64,000 nucleotides of DNA, taken from NCBI GenBank assembly GCA_000783305.1, contig JROE01000002.1, forward strand, positions 682,001 to 746,000, given 5' to 3'. How positions within the stretch are numbered: the first letter of the stretch is position 1; every line of letters begins with the position of its first letter. A program made the position numbers and the translations under genes. This stretch comes from Sphingobacteriaceae bacterium DW12 (lineage in GTDB: Bacteria > Bacteroidota > Bacteroidia > Sphingobacteriales > Sphingobacteriaceae). The notes below the pieces were generated by a model that was not told the DNA's origin, ran no database searches, and was given only the letters and a program-made list of their open reading frames with translations. This document shows, one piece after another, positions 7,973 to 16,060 of this stretch.

Positions 7973-9967
7973 TTATTCCAAATCCTTGCGATGACGATTA
8001 ATCAAATCTAACAGGAATCCCAATGCATTACGTCCCGTATTTGGAAATTCGACAGACACCTCTGCCGATACTTTATTCCCCTTTATTCCTTTCGAAACGA
8101 TTGAAAAGTCACCATATTGTCCCAATTCATCCACTGTCATTTTCATAGACGGAACGATAGGAATCTCCAAATCCTTCAACAACGTAGGTACTGTACTAGC
8201 GTTGAATACCATCGTCATATTATTTTGTTTTAACATCTTACTATGTGCAGGATTAGGCTGACGATGAATGCGGTTGGCCTTGATATCCTGCATTTCTACT
8301 AAGTCATTTCCAATAAATACAATACCATCATTAATCAAAAAATACACTTTGATATCACTACCTCCCTTTTCCTTGGTTTCATAAACACCATCGTGGTTAA
8401 TCACTAATTCCTCCTTTACTCCAAGCTTAAGCAAACGTTCAAATATGCGTGTATCTTCTGAAGAAAACATCCACAAAAACTGAGGCAAAGTCTCCGTCTT
8501 CGTCTTTTCAACCTCAGTCATATTATAGTCGTCATCATACTCATAGTCTTTATACTTCACCACTTGCTTAGATATACCATTGACCACAAACAAATTATCT
8601 CCACTAAACACTTTAGCAATTGCTTTTTCGTCAAGAGCAATGTCAAACAATAACGTTCCCAATGAAATAATGTCGCTATAATTCGGTAATAACGAAGCAT
8701 AATAACGTTCTGTAAATTTGGGCATAAACTTAAGGTATCCTTCTGTATTAACATTAAAAGAGAAGAAACCAACGACATCCTTGTCTACAAACTTCAGGAA
8801 TTTAGGATTGATTTTGCGTTTATAAATCGCCTTGTAATCTGCAAGAATTTCTTTGTCCACGTCCATATCTCCAACTATCTTCAGCTTATTTTTGTCGACA
8901 ATCAAGTCCATAGAAATCTCACCAAAGCCAAATCTAAATTGGGGATCATATCCAGTTGCCATTCGGACGAAATAGGTAGGGAAATAATCATTGTATAACC
9001 CCTCTAAGCTTCTCACCCAAAGATTGGCTATTGCATTCGGTTTCAAATTATTGGAATAGCCCTTAGCGGAAAATCCCTTATCGCCACGGGTTGCTATCAA
9101 GTCACTTAGTTCTTTATTGACCCATTCACTTACCAAAGCATTCTTAATCGAATCATCGTGTACAATCATTTGATAATAATAATCATCCGCAGTATCGACT
9201 TCTACAGCATCCAAATCCGGTCCATCAATTTCTATTGAAGGATAATCTTCTACATCCACCACGACCGGTGGCGCATCTATCTCCGCACCATTCGAAATTG
9301 AATCAATAATGGGAGGTTCGAGTATCTCGATCTCTTCCACGGTATCTATTACTTCCTCCTCCTCGTACTCCTCGTAGTAAGCACTGTCTATTGTCTCTGC
9401 AGCTTCATCTGCTGCATCTGCTGCAGTATCGTACATACCACTTAAGCCCCGACTTTGTAAGCCATAATGATCAGCGACCGAATCACGTTCGAAAAAAACA
9501 TCGGTGATTAAACCCGTCATGATGTAAACCCCTTGCTGATCCCAGCTCATGCGCGTAGAGCGATCAGCAGAATAGATAGTCTGCAAACCGTCTACTTTTT
9601 GGATTTTCTTATGAGCAGGAATCAAAGATTTAAACTTTTGCTCGTCCGACAAGGGGATTAATGCTCCTATGTAATTAATGCTGTCGGTCTTTCGGTTAAA
9701 TACATACCCCTTTCCAGTCAGGTCTAATCCGATATCTTCAATTTTATTAATGCCATTTAGTTCATTTTTACTCAACTTATCAAAGAAACCCAATTTTTGG
9801 AGGGTCGCATTAAATTCCTGTGCCTCCACTAGGTTAAAAAAGCGCTTGCAGTCAAAGGTGACTACCATGTTTGCATCTGCTGGCACTTTACGAATCAAGT
9901 CCTGAGCATAAGAATTAAGTGCCGCTACGCACCCCAGGAATGCCGTCAATACATATTTGATATTCAT
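7973..9967 (-). CDS. DUF4836 family exported protein with acidic insert
   Basis: 664 residues with a clear signal peptide (cleavage near NSYAQ, residue 21). The sequence from DLIRKVPADANMVVTFD onward matches the start of DUF4836 proteins, which are widespread in Bacteroidota and of unknown function. Residues about 190-270 are an extremely acidic low-complexity stretch rich in Glu, Asp, Ile and Val with runs such as EEYEEEEVIDTVEEIE. It separates the N-terminal domain from the main domain and is probably a disordered linker. The gene follows a lipoprotein gene by 42 bp and precedes its probable paralogue, suggesting a shared envelope role. Confidence 0.8.
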   Translation of the reverse strand: MNIKYVLTAFLGCVAALNSYAQDLIRKVPADANMVVTFDCKRFFNLVEAQEFNATLQKLGFFDKLSKNELNGINKIEDIGLDLTGKGYVFNRKTDSINYIGALIPLSDEQKFKSLIPAHKKIQKVDGLQTIYSADRSTRMSWDQQGVYIMTGLITDVFFERDSVADHYGLQSRGLSGMYDTAADAADEAAETIDSAYYEEYEEEEVIDTVEEIEILEPPIIDSISNGAEIDAPPVVVDVEDYPSIEIDGPDLDAVEVDTADDYYYQMIVHDDSIKNALVSEWVNKELSDLIATRGDKGFSAKGYSNNLKPNAIANLWVRSLEGLYNDYFPTYFVRMATGYDPQFRFGFGEISMDLIVDKNKLKIVGDMDVDKEILADYKAIYKRKINPKFLKFVDKDVVGFFSFNVNTEGYLKFMPKFTERYYASLLPNYSDIISLGTLLFDIALDEKAIAKVFSGDNLFVVNGISKQVVKYKDYEYDDDYNMTEVEKTKTETLPQFLWMFSSEDTRIFERLLKLGVKEELVINHDGVYETKEKGGSDIKVYFLINDGIVFIGNDLVEMQDIKANRIHRQPNPAHSKMLKQNNMTMVFNASTVPTLLKDLEIPIVPSMKMTVDELGQYGDFSIVSKGIKGNKVSAEVSVEFPNTGRNALGFLLDLINRHRKDLE

Positions 9968-10009
9968 ATATAATTTTATTAGGATATTATTTTTGTAGTA
10001 AAATGTTAG

Positions 10010-10684
10010 TTAGTTCAATTGAATACGATTGCTCAAGTTTACCTGACCGTTGACTAGCCCAATGACGCCAGTCTTCAGCATAACCGCTTTTTTATTAGAA
10101 GAGAGTTTCGCTAGATTATTATCTTGTTTCTTGACTGGCTCAGAAAAACGGTAAATGCTGGTAAAATAGGCATCATTAAATGATTTTTGGTTTTCAGCAT
10201 TCAGCTTTCCGAATTCCTTCCTTCCTTCTGGCGAAAATTTGTATTGACGTTCAAAAATCTTTGTCCCTGGACTATATGCATAACTGGTATTGCCTGATAT
10301 CTTGATTTTAAAATGCTCCGAAAGTGTTTTTGTGAATGCATTGAGAGCTTTGACATCATTAAAATCACATTTAATAGAGACGATATAATTATTAAAATCT
10401 AATTGAGAGACAACATTCGAGATACCATTAGTCTGCTTTAACAGTCGAACTACGGCGTTTACTTCATTCTGAATAGTCGTTTTCGACGGCACTTTAATAC
10501 CATTCACCTGATCGAGCATCATTAATGATGCAACTTTCGTTTTACTCTTACTCATGTTAAGAGTAGCCTTTATTTGGCCAGATCCATTGGTTTTCAAATC
10601 AATTTCCTCCACAATATCCAAACATCCAGTTAGTATCGTGCAACTAAGAAAAAGTGCTGTAACATAAAATATTTTTCTAAACAT
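10010..10684 (-). CDS. Hypothetical lipoprotein
   Basis: 224 residues from the ATG at 10684 (MFRKIFYVTALFLSC). The long upstream frame extension lacks signal character and is rejected. The signal peptide ends in the lipobox ILTGC, so the mature protein is lipid-anchored. The start of the mature region, LDIVEEIDLKTNGSGQIKATLNMS, has the alternating pattern of a beta-strand domain found in many Bacteroidota lipoproteins that precede DUF4836 genes. It is the first gene of the leftward lipoprotein-DUF4836-paralogue cluster. Function unknown. Confidence 0.75.
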   Translation of the reverse strand: MFRKIFYVTALFLSCTILTGCLDIVEEIDLKTNGSGQIKATLNMSKSKTKVASLMMLDQVNGIKVPSKTTIQNEVNAVVRLLKQTNGISNVVSQLDFNNYIVSIKCDFNDVKALNAFTKTLSEHFKIKISGNTSYAYSPGTKIFERQYKFSPEGRKEFGKLNAENQKSFNDAYFTSIYRFSEPVKKQDNNLAKLSSNKKAVMLKTGVIGLVNGQVNLSNRIQLN

Positions 10685-10841
10685 AGTCCTATATTTTCGT
10701 TTAAAAGTATTCAAAATATTAAAATTATCGGCTAAATTACTTAAAAAAATTTCCAAAAAGTCAGTTCTGCCCGCTCTCCAAACCATTTTACTGAACGATT
10801 GTTCTTTAGATAGAGGCCACCGTGCTCACAGACATCACACT

Positions 10842-11624
10842 ATGGATATACATTATTTACTAGAAGAAAAAGGAGGCCCCGTCTGGGCATTGGCTATTCA
10901 CGATGGGCATGATATTGCAGATGAGCTTGTTCCCATAATAAATCTCTCCGAAGTAGAAAGATTAAGAGAAGAAGATCCTTTTACAGGTATATTGACCGAT
11001 ATAGGCACAAACAGGTTGGTTGTAAAAACATCTCGATTTCAAGTCGATCTCAATAGAGCCTTGCAGGATGCCATCTATCTTCACCCCGAGCAAGCTTGGG
11101 GGCTTAATGTGTGGAAACATCTACCTTCCAAAGCTATAATCGAACGCATCCAGCACAGCTATCGCTATATTCAACGCCTGATATCTCTACTCATAGAAGA
11201 TACCATCCACCGATACGGATATTTTATTGTCTACGACATACACAGCTACAACAGTAAGCGCGAAGGTCCAAATGAGATTATCGACACCGCACTTAATCCA
11301 CAAATCAATATCGGCACCATCCACAACAGCTCGATATGGCATCCCGTCATTGACGCCTTTAAGCAGTTTATTTCCAGCAAGCAATTCGCTGGTAGGAATA
11401 TTGATATCCGTGAGAACGTGAAGTTTTCAGGGGGATACCTTTCTAAATGGATCAATAGCAAATACGGCGCCCATGGATGCGTACTTTCCATAGAGTTTAG
11501 AAAGGATTTCATGGATGAGTGGAGCGGCGTGCCCAATCCTCAGGCTATTGAATTGCTTCGCCAATTATTAGCATCCTCTTTACAACACACCAATTTAAAT
11601 CAGTCCGTTATATATGGAGTATAA
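10842..11624 (+). CDS. N-formylglutamate amidohydrolase-like protein
   Basis: Zinc-dependent amidohydrolase of the FGase family, related in fold to M14 carboxypeptidases. The characteristic pieces are present in order: AIHDGHD near residue 18, TSRFQVDLNRA near 65, VYDIHSYN near 128, and a C-terminal SIEFRKDFMDEW segment. Canonical enzymes release formate or glutamate from N-formylglutamate in histidine breakdown, but no hut genes are nearby. Instead it overlaps the next gene (a DUF1704 metallopeptidase) by 11 bp and stands in a three-gene cluster with an ATP-grasp ligase. The substrate is therefore probably another N-acyl-glutamyl or peptide compound. That last point is inference. Confidence 0.82.
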   Translation: MDIHYLLEEKGGPVWALAIHDGHDIADELVPIINLSEVERLREEDPFTGILTDIGTNRLVVKTSRFQVDLNRALQDAIYLHPEQAWGLNVWKHLPSKAIIERIQHSYRYIQRLISLLIEDTIHRYGYFIVYDIHSYNSKREGPNEIIDTALNPQINIGTIHNSSIWHPVIDAFKQFISSKQFAGRNIDIRENVKFSGGYLSKWINSKYGAHGCVLSIEFRKDFMDEWSGVPNPQAIELLRQLLASSLQHTNLNQSVIYGV

Positions 11625-13452
11625 CAAAGAAATAGCCAAAGCCATCACCTCCATAAAACAGAAGGAGCCAGCTCATATTCAGTTTTCCAAAGACAGCAAA
11701 TTGGTCCTCAAACGCATCACACCGTTGCTATTGGTCTATCGCATTCCTACCTTGGGTAAAGATCAGATGCTATCTGCCCTTGCCAAGTCCGAAGCTTGTT
11801 ATCTAGTTGGCAAAGAATCTGAACTGGATTTTACCAAGATCGTTTCACCGATAGTACGTCAACTGATTGATGAATACGGTGCTTGTCAATTAATCGAACT
11901 GTGGCAAGAAGATGATATGGAAACAGATGTTGCCATCCATATAGCTCAAAAAACAGCATTGGCTATTGCAGACAAATTTATCAAGGACTTAAAATCCAAC
12001 GACCTTCAACTTCCACTCAGCATAGCGCTCAAAAAGGATTCGAAACTTCCTAAACCATTCGATGCCAAGCCACTGGTTAATCCATTAATGGATGAGTTCA
12101 AACAGCTACTCTATATGGGAATCGCTATCAAACCACAGTACATTGAGCTGAAGACTCGTAAACCCTATCCCCTTATCCTAAGAAGTTACCGAGATACGTT
12201 CACACGAAGTCTTCGCAAAAGCTTTTTGGAGTTTGTACGCCTGCACACCTCATTAAAGGTCTCTCAATTCAGAATGCTGAGCACGACCGAACTGCAACCC
12301 TTGGTCTGGGAGATCGACAAAAGCTTAGCTTCAGAAAGTCAGCGATTTGATTTCCTACTGTTGGTAAGCCCCCTCAATACCCAAGAAGCTTGGTTACAGT
12401 TTAAAAAAGATAAATTTCTCAAAACCCCCAAATTTAGATACAGACCTATGCCAATAGATCCGGAGTTAGTCAAACGAAATCTATACAATCTACGTATAGA
12501 AGATCTAGACGACCCCACAATAGCGTATCTCTTCAGGGACAAACGAAAGGAACTAGATGCGATGATGACAATGCTGATTGATAGAGGAAATGAAGGTTTT
12601 ATGCATGGTAGCCTACAAGTATTTGGCAATGTCAATGATCACCTTTTGGAGACTGCAAAGGCTATCCTAATCGTCTATGAAAACAACCAGAAGCGATCAC
12701 CACATAGCAATGAATTTTTAAACGCAACCGAGTTTGCTAAGCTCGCAAAAGACGAGCTTCACTATTTAAGACAACAACTTCCCTCACTAGAGACCGGTGT
12801 ACGAATCCGTGAAGATATATCAGGCATAATGGTCAATCGCGGAGTGCTCAATATCAGCAAACACTATGAAATCGAACGGTCTAGAGCCGTTGCTCTCATC
12901 CAACATGAGGTGGGCACACATATCGTCACCTATTTCAACGGCAAATCTCAACCTTTCAAACTATTCAGCCTTGGTGTTCCCGGATATGAGCAACTGCAAG
13001 AAGGGCTCGCGGTATTTGCTGAATACATGGTCGGCGAACTTACCCGTGATCGACTTCGTATTATAGCAGCTAGGGTTATTGCCGTACACCATATGCTAGC
13101 CGGACATAAATTTCCAGACACATTCTTTCTATTGGTCGATCAGTATAGTTTCAACGAAGAGACAGCATTCCACATCACTACCCGTGTATATCGAGGTGGT
13201 GGGCTGACCAAAGATGCCCTCTACCTCAAGGGATTATTGGGCATTATACAATATATTCGAGAGGGGCGCGATCTAGCCTCTCTCCTGATCGGCAAAATCA
13301 GAGAAGACTATATCCCTATTGTAGAAGAATTGACCCTCCGAGGACTCATACTTCCACCCGTACTTCGGCCTCGTTACCTATCTGAGCCTTATCTGCACAG
13401 CATTGATCAGATAAAAAAGGGAGGCAACATTTTCAATCTTTCAAATTCTTAA
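11614..13452 (+). CDS. DUF1704 / QEGLA-motif metallopeptidase (MATCAP-like)
   Basis: 612 residues. This family is annotated in bacteria as flavohemoglobin expression-modulating QEGLA motif protein, and it shares the DUF1704 domain with the animal tubulin tyrosine carboxypeptidases MATCAP1/2. The zinc site is visible as HEVGTH (H431, E432, H436; HExxxH), followed 27 residues later by Glu463 in QEGLAVF, the expected third ligand. The N-terminal 300 residues are helical, with no recognised domain. No signal peptide, so it is cytoplasmic. Its start overlaps the FGase-like gene and the ATP-grasp gene follows 16 bp after its stop. I infer peptidase activity at a C-terminus. The substrate is unknown. 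Confidence 0.85.
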   Translation: MEYNKEIAKAITSIKQKEPAHIQFSKDSKLVLKRITPLLLVYRIPTLGKDQMLSALAKSEACYLVGKESELDFTKIVSPIVRQLIDEYGACQLIELWQEDDMETDVAIHIAQKTALAIADKFIKDLKSNDLQLPLSIALKKDSKLPKPFDAKPLVNPLMDEFKQLLYMGIAIKPQYIELKTRKPYPLILRSYRDTFTRSLRKSFLEFVRLHTSLKVSQFRMLSTTELQPLVWEIDKSLASESQRFDFLLLVSPLNTQEAWLQFKKDKFLKTPKFRYRPMPIDPELVKRNLYNLRIEDLDDPTIAYLFRDKRKELDAMMTMLIDRGNEGFMHGSLQVFGNVNDHLLETAKAILIVYENNQKRSPHSNEFLNATEFAKLAKDELHYLRQQLPSLETGVRIREDISGIMVNRGVLNISKHYEIERSRAVALIQHEVGTHIVTYFNGKSQPFKLFSLGVPGYEQLQEGLAVFAEYMVGELTRDRLRIIAARVIAVHHMLAGHKFPDTFFLLVDQYSFNEETAFHITTRVYRGGGLTKDALYLKGLLGIIQYIREGRDLASLLIGKIREDYIPIVEELTLRGLILPPVLRPRYLSEPYLHSIDQIKKGGNIFNLSNS

Positions 13453-13468
13453 CGCACAAATCCGCTAT

Positions 13469-14464
13469 ATGAACATCGCATTTATTATCAATCAGACACA
13501 CAAAGAAGCCGCTAGCTTTACAACCACATTATTGGCCTTGCGAGCGTTGCAACGCGGTCACTCCATTTACTATATTGGACTGGCTGATTTTGTATATCTT
13601 GATGAGACCAAGGTCGCCGCACATGCACGTGCGGTCCATCACCTCGACACAATTGATGATACACAGCAGCTACTCGATGTACTACGTGACACGCCAAAGA
13701 AAAGAATACTGGTGCAGGAATTTGATATCATGTGGCTGCGATTTGACCCCGTACTCGATATGATCGGGCGTCCTTGGGCAGCTTCAATGGGTTTACAGTT
13801 TGCCGAAATGGCACAAAAACTAGGAGTACAAGTACTGAATGACCCGCGCGCACTCGTAGATGCCGAAAACAAATTATACCTAGAGAATTTTCCAGAAGAG
13901 ATTCGTCCTCGTACCATCGTAACCCGAAGCTATGACGATGTCAAGCAATTTTTGGAACAGCAGGGTCAACAAATTATCCTTAAGCCACTTAAGGGCTCGG
14001 GCGGTAAAAATGTCTTCTTAGTAAATCAACACGAAATCAAAAACCTCAAACAAATTGTAGAGGTAATATGCCGAGATGGCTACCTTATTGCCCAAGAATA
14101 TCTCCCTGCCGCTCAACAAGGAGATATTCGCTTCTTCCTTCTGAATGGTCGGCCAATTGTAGTAGATGGAAAATATGCCAGTGTCAATCGCGTACAACCC
14201 TCAGGAGAGATCCGCAGCAACATCCATCAAGGAGCTAAAGCCCAAGCAGCCATCATTACATCCGAAATTCTACAGCTCGTGGAAAAGGTAGCCCTCAAAT
14301 TAAAAAACGATGGTATGTATTTCGTAGGTCTAGATATTGTTGGAGACAAGATAATGGAAATCAACGTATTTAGTCCTGGAGCCCTTCCACAAGCATCAGA
14401 GCTAAATGGTGTTGACTATACTACCGCGATTTTGGAGGACCTCGAAAGATTAGGCAAAAAATAG
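13469..14464 (+). CDS. ATP-grasp ligase, glutathione synthetase/RimK-like
   Basis: 331-residue cytoplasmic ATP-grasp enzyme. The N-terminal domain (residues 1-120, MNIAFIINQTHKEA onward) resembles the GshB pre-ATP-grasp fold. The ATP-binding region has QIILKPLKGSGGKNVFLV and a later DIRFFLLNGRPIV. The metal-binding end reads FVGLDIVGDKIMEINVFSPGAL, with the Glu-x-Asn pair that holds magnesium. Such enzymes join a carboxylate to an amine through an acyl-phosphate. Annotation as glutathione synthetase is possible, but no gshA is present and the partner genes are an FGase-like hydrolase and a DUF1704 peptidase. A peptide- or protein-tailing ligase is therefore equally plausible. Confidence 0.85.
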   Translation: MNIAFIINQTHKEAASFTTTLLALRALQRGHSIYYIGLADFVYLDETKVAAHARAVHHLDTIDDTQQLLDVLRDTPKKRILVQEFDIMWLRFDPVLDMIGRPWAASMGLQFAEMAQKLGVQVLNDPRALVDAENKLYLENFPEEIRPRTIVTRSYDDVKQFLEQQGQQIILKPLKGSGGKNVFLVNQHEIKNLKQIVEVICRDGYLIAQEYLPAAQQGDIRFFLLNGRPIVVDGKYASVNRVQPSGEIRSNIHQGAKAQAAIITSEILQLVEKVALKLKNDGMYFVGLDIVGDKIMEINVFSPGALPQASELNGVDYTTAILEDLERLGKK

Positions 14465-14475
14465 CTGACGATTTA

Positions 14476-15888
14476 CTATAAAGCTATTTTATCTTTAATC
14501 TTGACCGCTTGGGTTCGATTCTTCACTTCTAATTTGAGATATAGATTACTGACATGATATTTTACAGTATTCAAAGATATGAAGAGTTTATCTGCCAAGC
14601 TTTGGTTGGACAGTCCCTCCCATATGCCAAGGAGTACATCTGTCTCCCTTTCCGTAAGTTGATAATTTGATTTCAACGTTTCGATAATGTTACGGTCAGG
14701 ATCAGTCGGTTTCACTTCTTTAGGCTGGGTGGTGGTCAATTCTTTGAGTTGGTATAGATAGCGATTAATCTCCAATCTATACTGCTCATTTTCGGCTTGC
14801 AACGACCGCGCTTTAAAAATAATAGCAAAGCTAATACTAATGATTTCAAATGCACTAACCAATCTAAAAGTATCCATATCAAAAAAAGACAACCATGATT
14901 GGTTAAAATTTCGGTTGAGGACAAACCCAACGCCAAAGAGAACGATAACCCCAAATGTAAGAACCAAAAATCGAGCATACACATCTCTCTTAAATTGCCT
15001 AACAGCAATTCCAATAGCGATAGACGCTGCACTTAAACTTGAAATATTGATCAGCGCTACAAATCCCCCCCACTCAAATATCAAGAACAATATGAGACCG
15101 ATAAAAGCAAGAGCTATTACAGGCGCAATGTATTTCCAATAGCTCTTGAAGGCATGCTTCAGATCCAAGAAATAATAAGCAAATACACAAGCTAAAGTGG
15201 CCGTGAAAGGAACCATGTACACTAATAGATTTTCCAAGACCAACCTTCCTGAAGACAAATAGTAGAACATGCCGTCTTCGTAGAAAAACTCGACAAAAAC
15301 TCCCACCTGAAGCAAGCTATAGGCAATAAAACGTCGATCTTTGAAAATCAGAAAAAAAACTAGATTAAAGATGATAGACATCAATCCAAGCCCATAATAA
15401 AGTCCTATCCGGAGTAATTTTGTACTTTCCTGTTGATAGAACGTATCCTTGGGGGCCACGATAATCTCCAGTCCCTTAAACATTGAATTTTTGCTTTTTA
15501 TATAAAATTGCGTACTGTCGGTCTCAAACTGAAATTGGTTATAACGCACAAATGACTTTCGTTCGGAATCTTTATTTGCATCAGAAATAGAGATAAGCTT
15601 TCCCTCTCTGTACACATATAGCTCCATATCTTGCAAATGTGGAGAGGGGATCTGCATCACCAATGATTGCCCTAACTGATCCAACGAAAATTGTCCTTTC
15701 AACCAAAAAAAACGATGGTCAGAAGATTCCGAATAGTATAGGTTTTCATTTTTATCAAACAACTGGAAATCCAATCTTGCAATCTCCCCTTCGACTTGGC
15801 TAGCATTTGCATTTGCTAAAAAAATCGAAATAAAAAAGATGTAATATATCAGTTTAACAACAATTGAAGATACGCCCTTTTCTTTCAT
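14476..15888 (-). CDS. Membrane-anchored LuxR-type regulator with 7TM-DISM sensor
   Basis: 470 residues that join sensing and DNA binding in one chain. A signal peptide (residues 1-30) leads to an extracytoplasmic beta-domain (about 30-165, DISMED2-like). Seven membrane helices follow (about 170-365), then a short coiled coil (EQYRLEINRYLYQLKEL) and a C-terminal LuxR helix-turn-helix with LTERETDVLLGI and SLNTVKYHVSNLYLKL. DISM receptors are thought to bind carbohydrates or similar ligands and usually pass signals to separate kinases or cyclases. Here the output is a DNA-binding domain tethered to the membrane. Convergent with the ATP-grasp gene, 11 bp apart. Confidence 0.85.
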   Translation of the reverse strand: MKEKGVSSIVVKLIYYIFFISIFLANANASQVEGEIARLDFQLFDKNENLYYSESSDHRFFWLKGQFSLDQLGQSLVMQIPSPHLQDMELYVYREGKLISISDANKDSERKSFVRYNQFQFETDSTQFYIKSKNSMFKGLEIIVAPKDTFYQQESTKLLRIGLYYGLGLMSIIFNLVFFLIFKDRRFIAYSLLQVGVFVEFFYEDGMFYYLSSGRLVLENLLVYMVPFTATLACVFAYYFLDLKHAFKSYWKYIAPVIALAFIGLILFLIFEWGGFVALINISSLSAASIAIGIAVRQFKRDVYARFLVLTFGVIVLFGVGFVLNRNFNQSWLSFFDMDTFRLVSAFEIISISFAIIFKARSLQAENEQYRLEINRYLYQLKELTTTQPKEVKPTDPDRNIIETLKSNYQLTERETDVLLGIWEGLSNQSLADKLFISLNTVKYHVSNLYLKLEVKNRTQAVKIKDKIAL

Positions 15889-16019
15889 ACTTTTCCTAAC
15901 AGGTTGATGGATCGATAATCGAAACCAAAAGTAGCATTTTCAAATCGGCTATCCACACATCACAGACAATTTATTATTCCACAGTCCTCTTCACAATATA
16001 TTTTTTTTAAAAATAAGAA

Positions 16020-16038
16020 GGGCGGCCATTAGCCGCCC
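16020..16038 (-). terminator. Terminator of the M16 protease gene
   Basis: GGGCGGC / GCCGCCC with a 5-nt loop, 22 bp past the stop, followed on the minus strand by a long T-rich stretch. Canonical intrinsic terminator. Confidence 0.85.
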
Positions 16039-16060
16039 ATTCCTACAGGCTGATGTGGAT

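Noticed and set aside
10842..11624. Histidine degradation (hutG) role for the FGase-like gene
   Set aside because: No hut genes are nearby and the gene is coupled to a DUF1704 peptidase.
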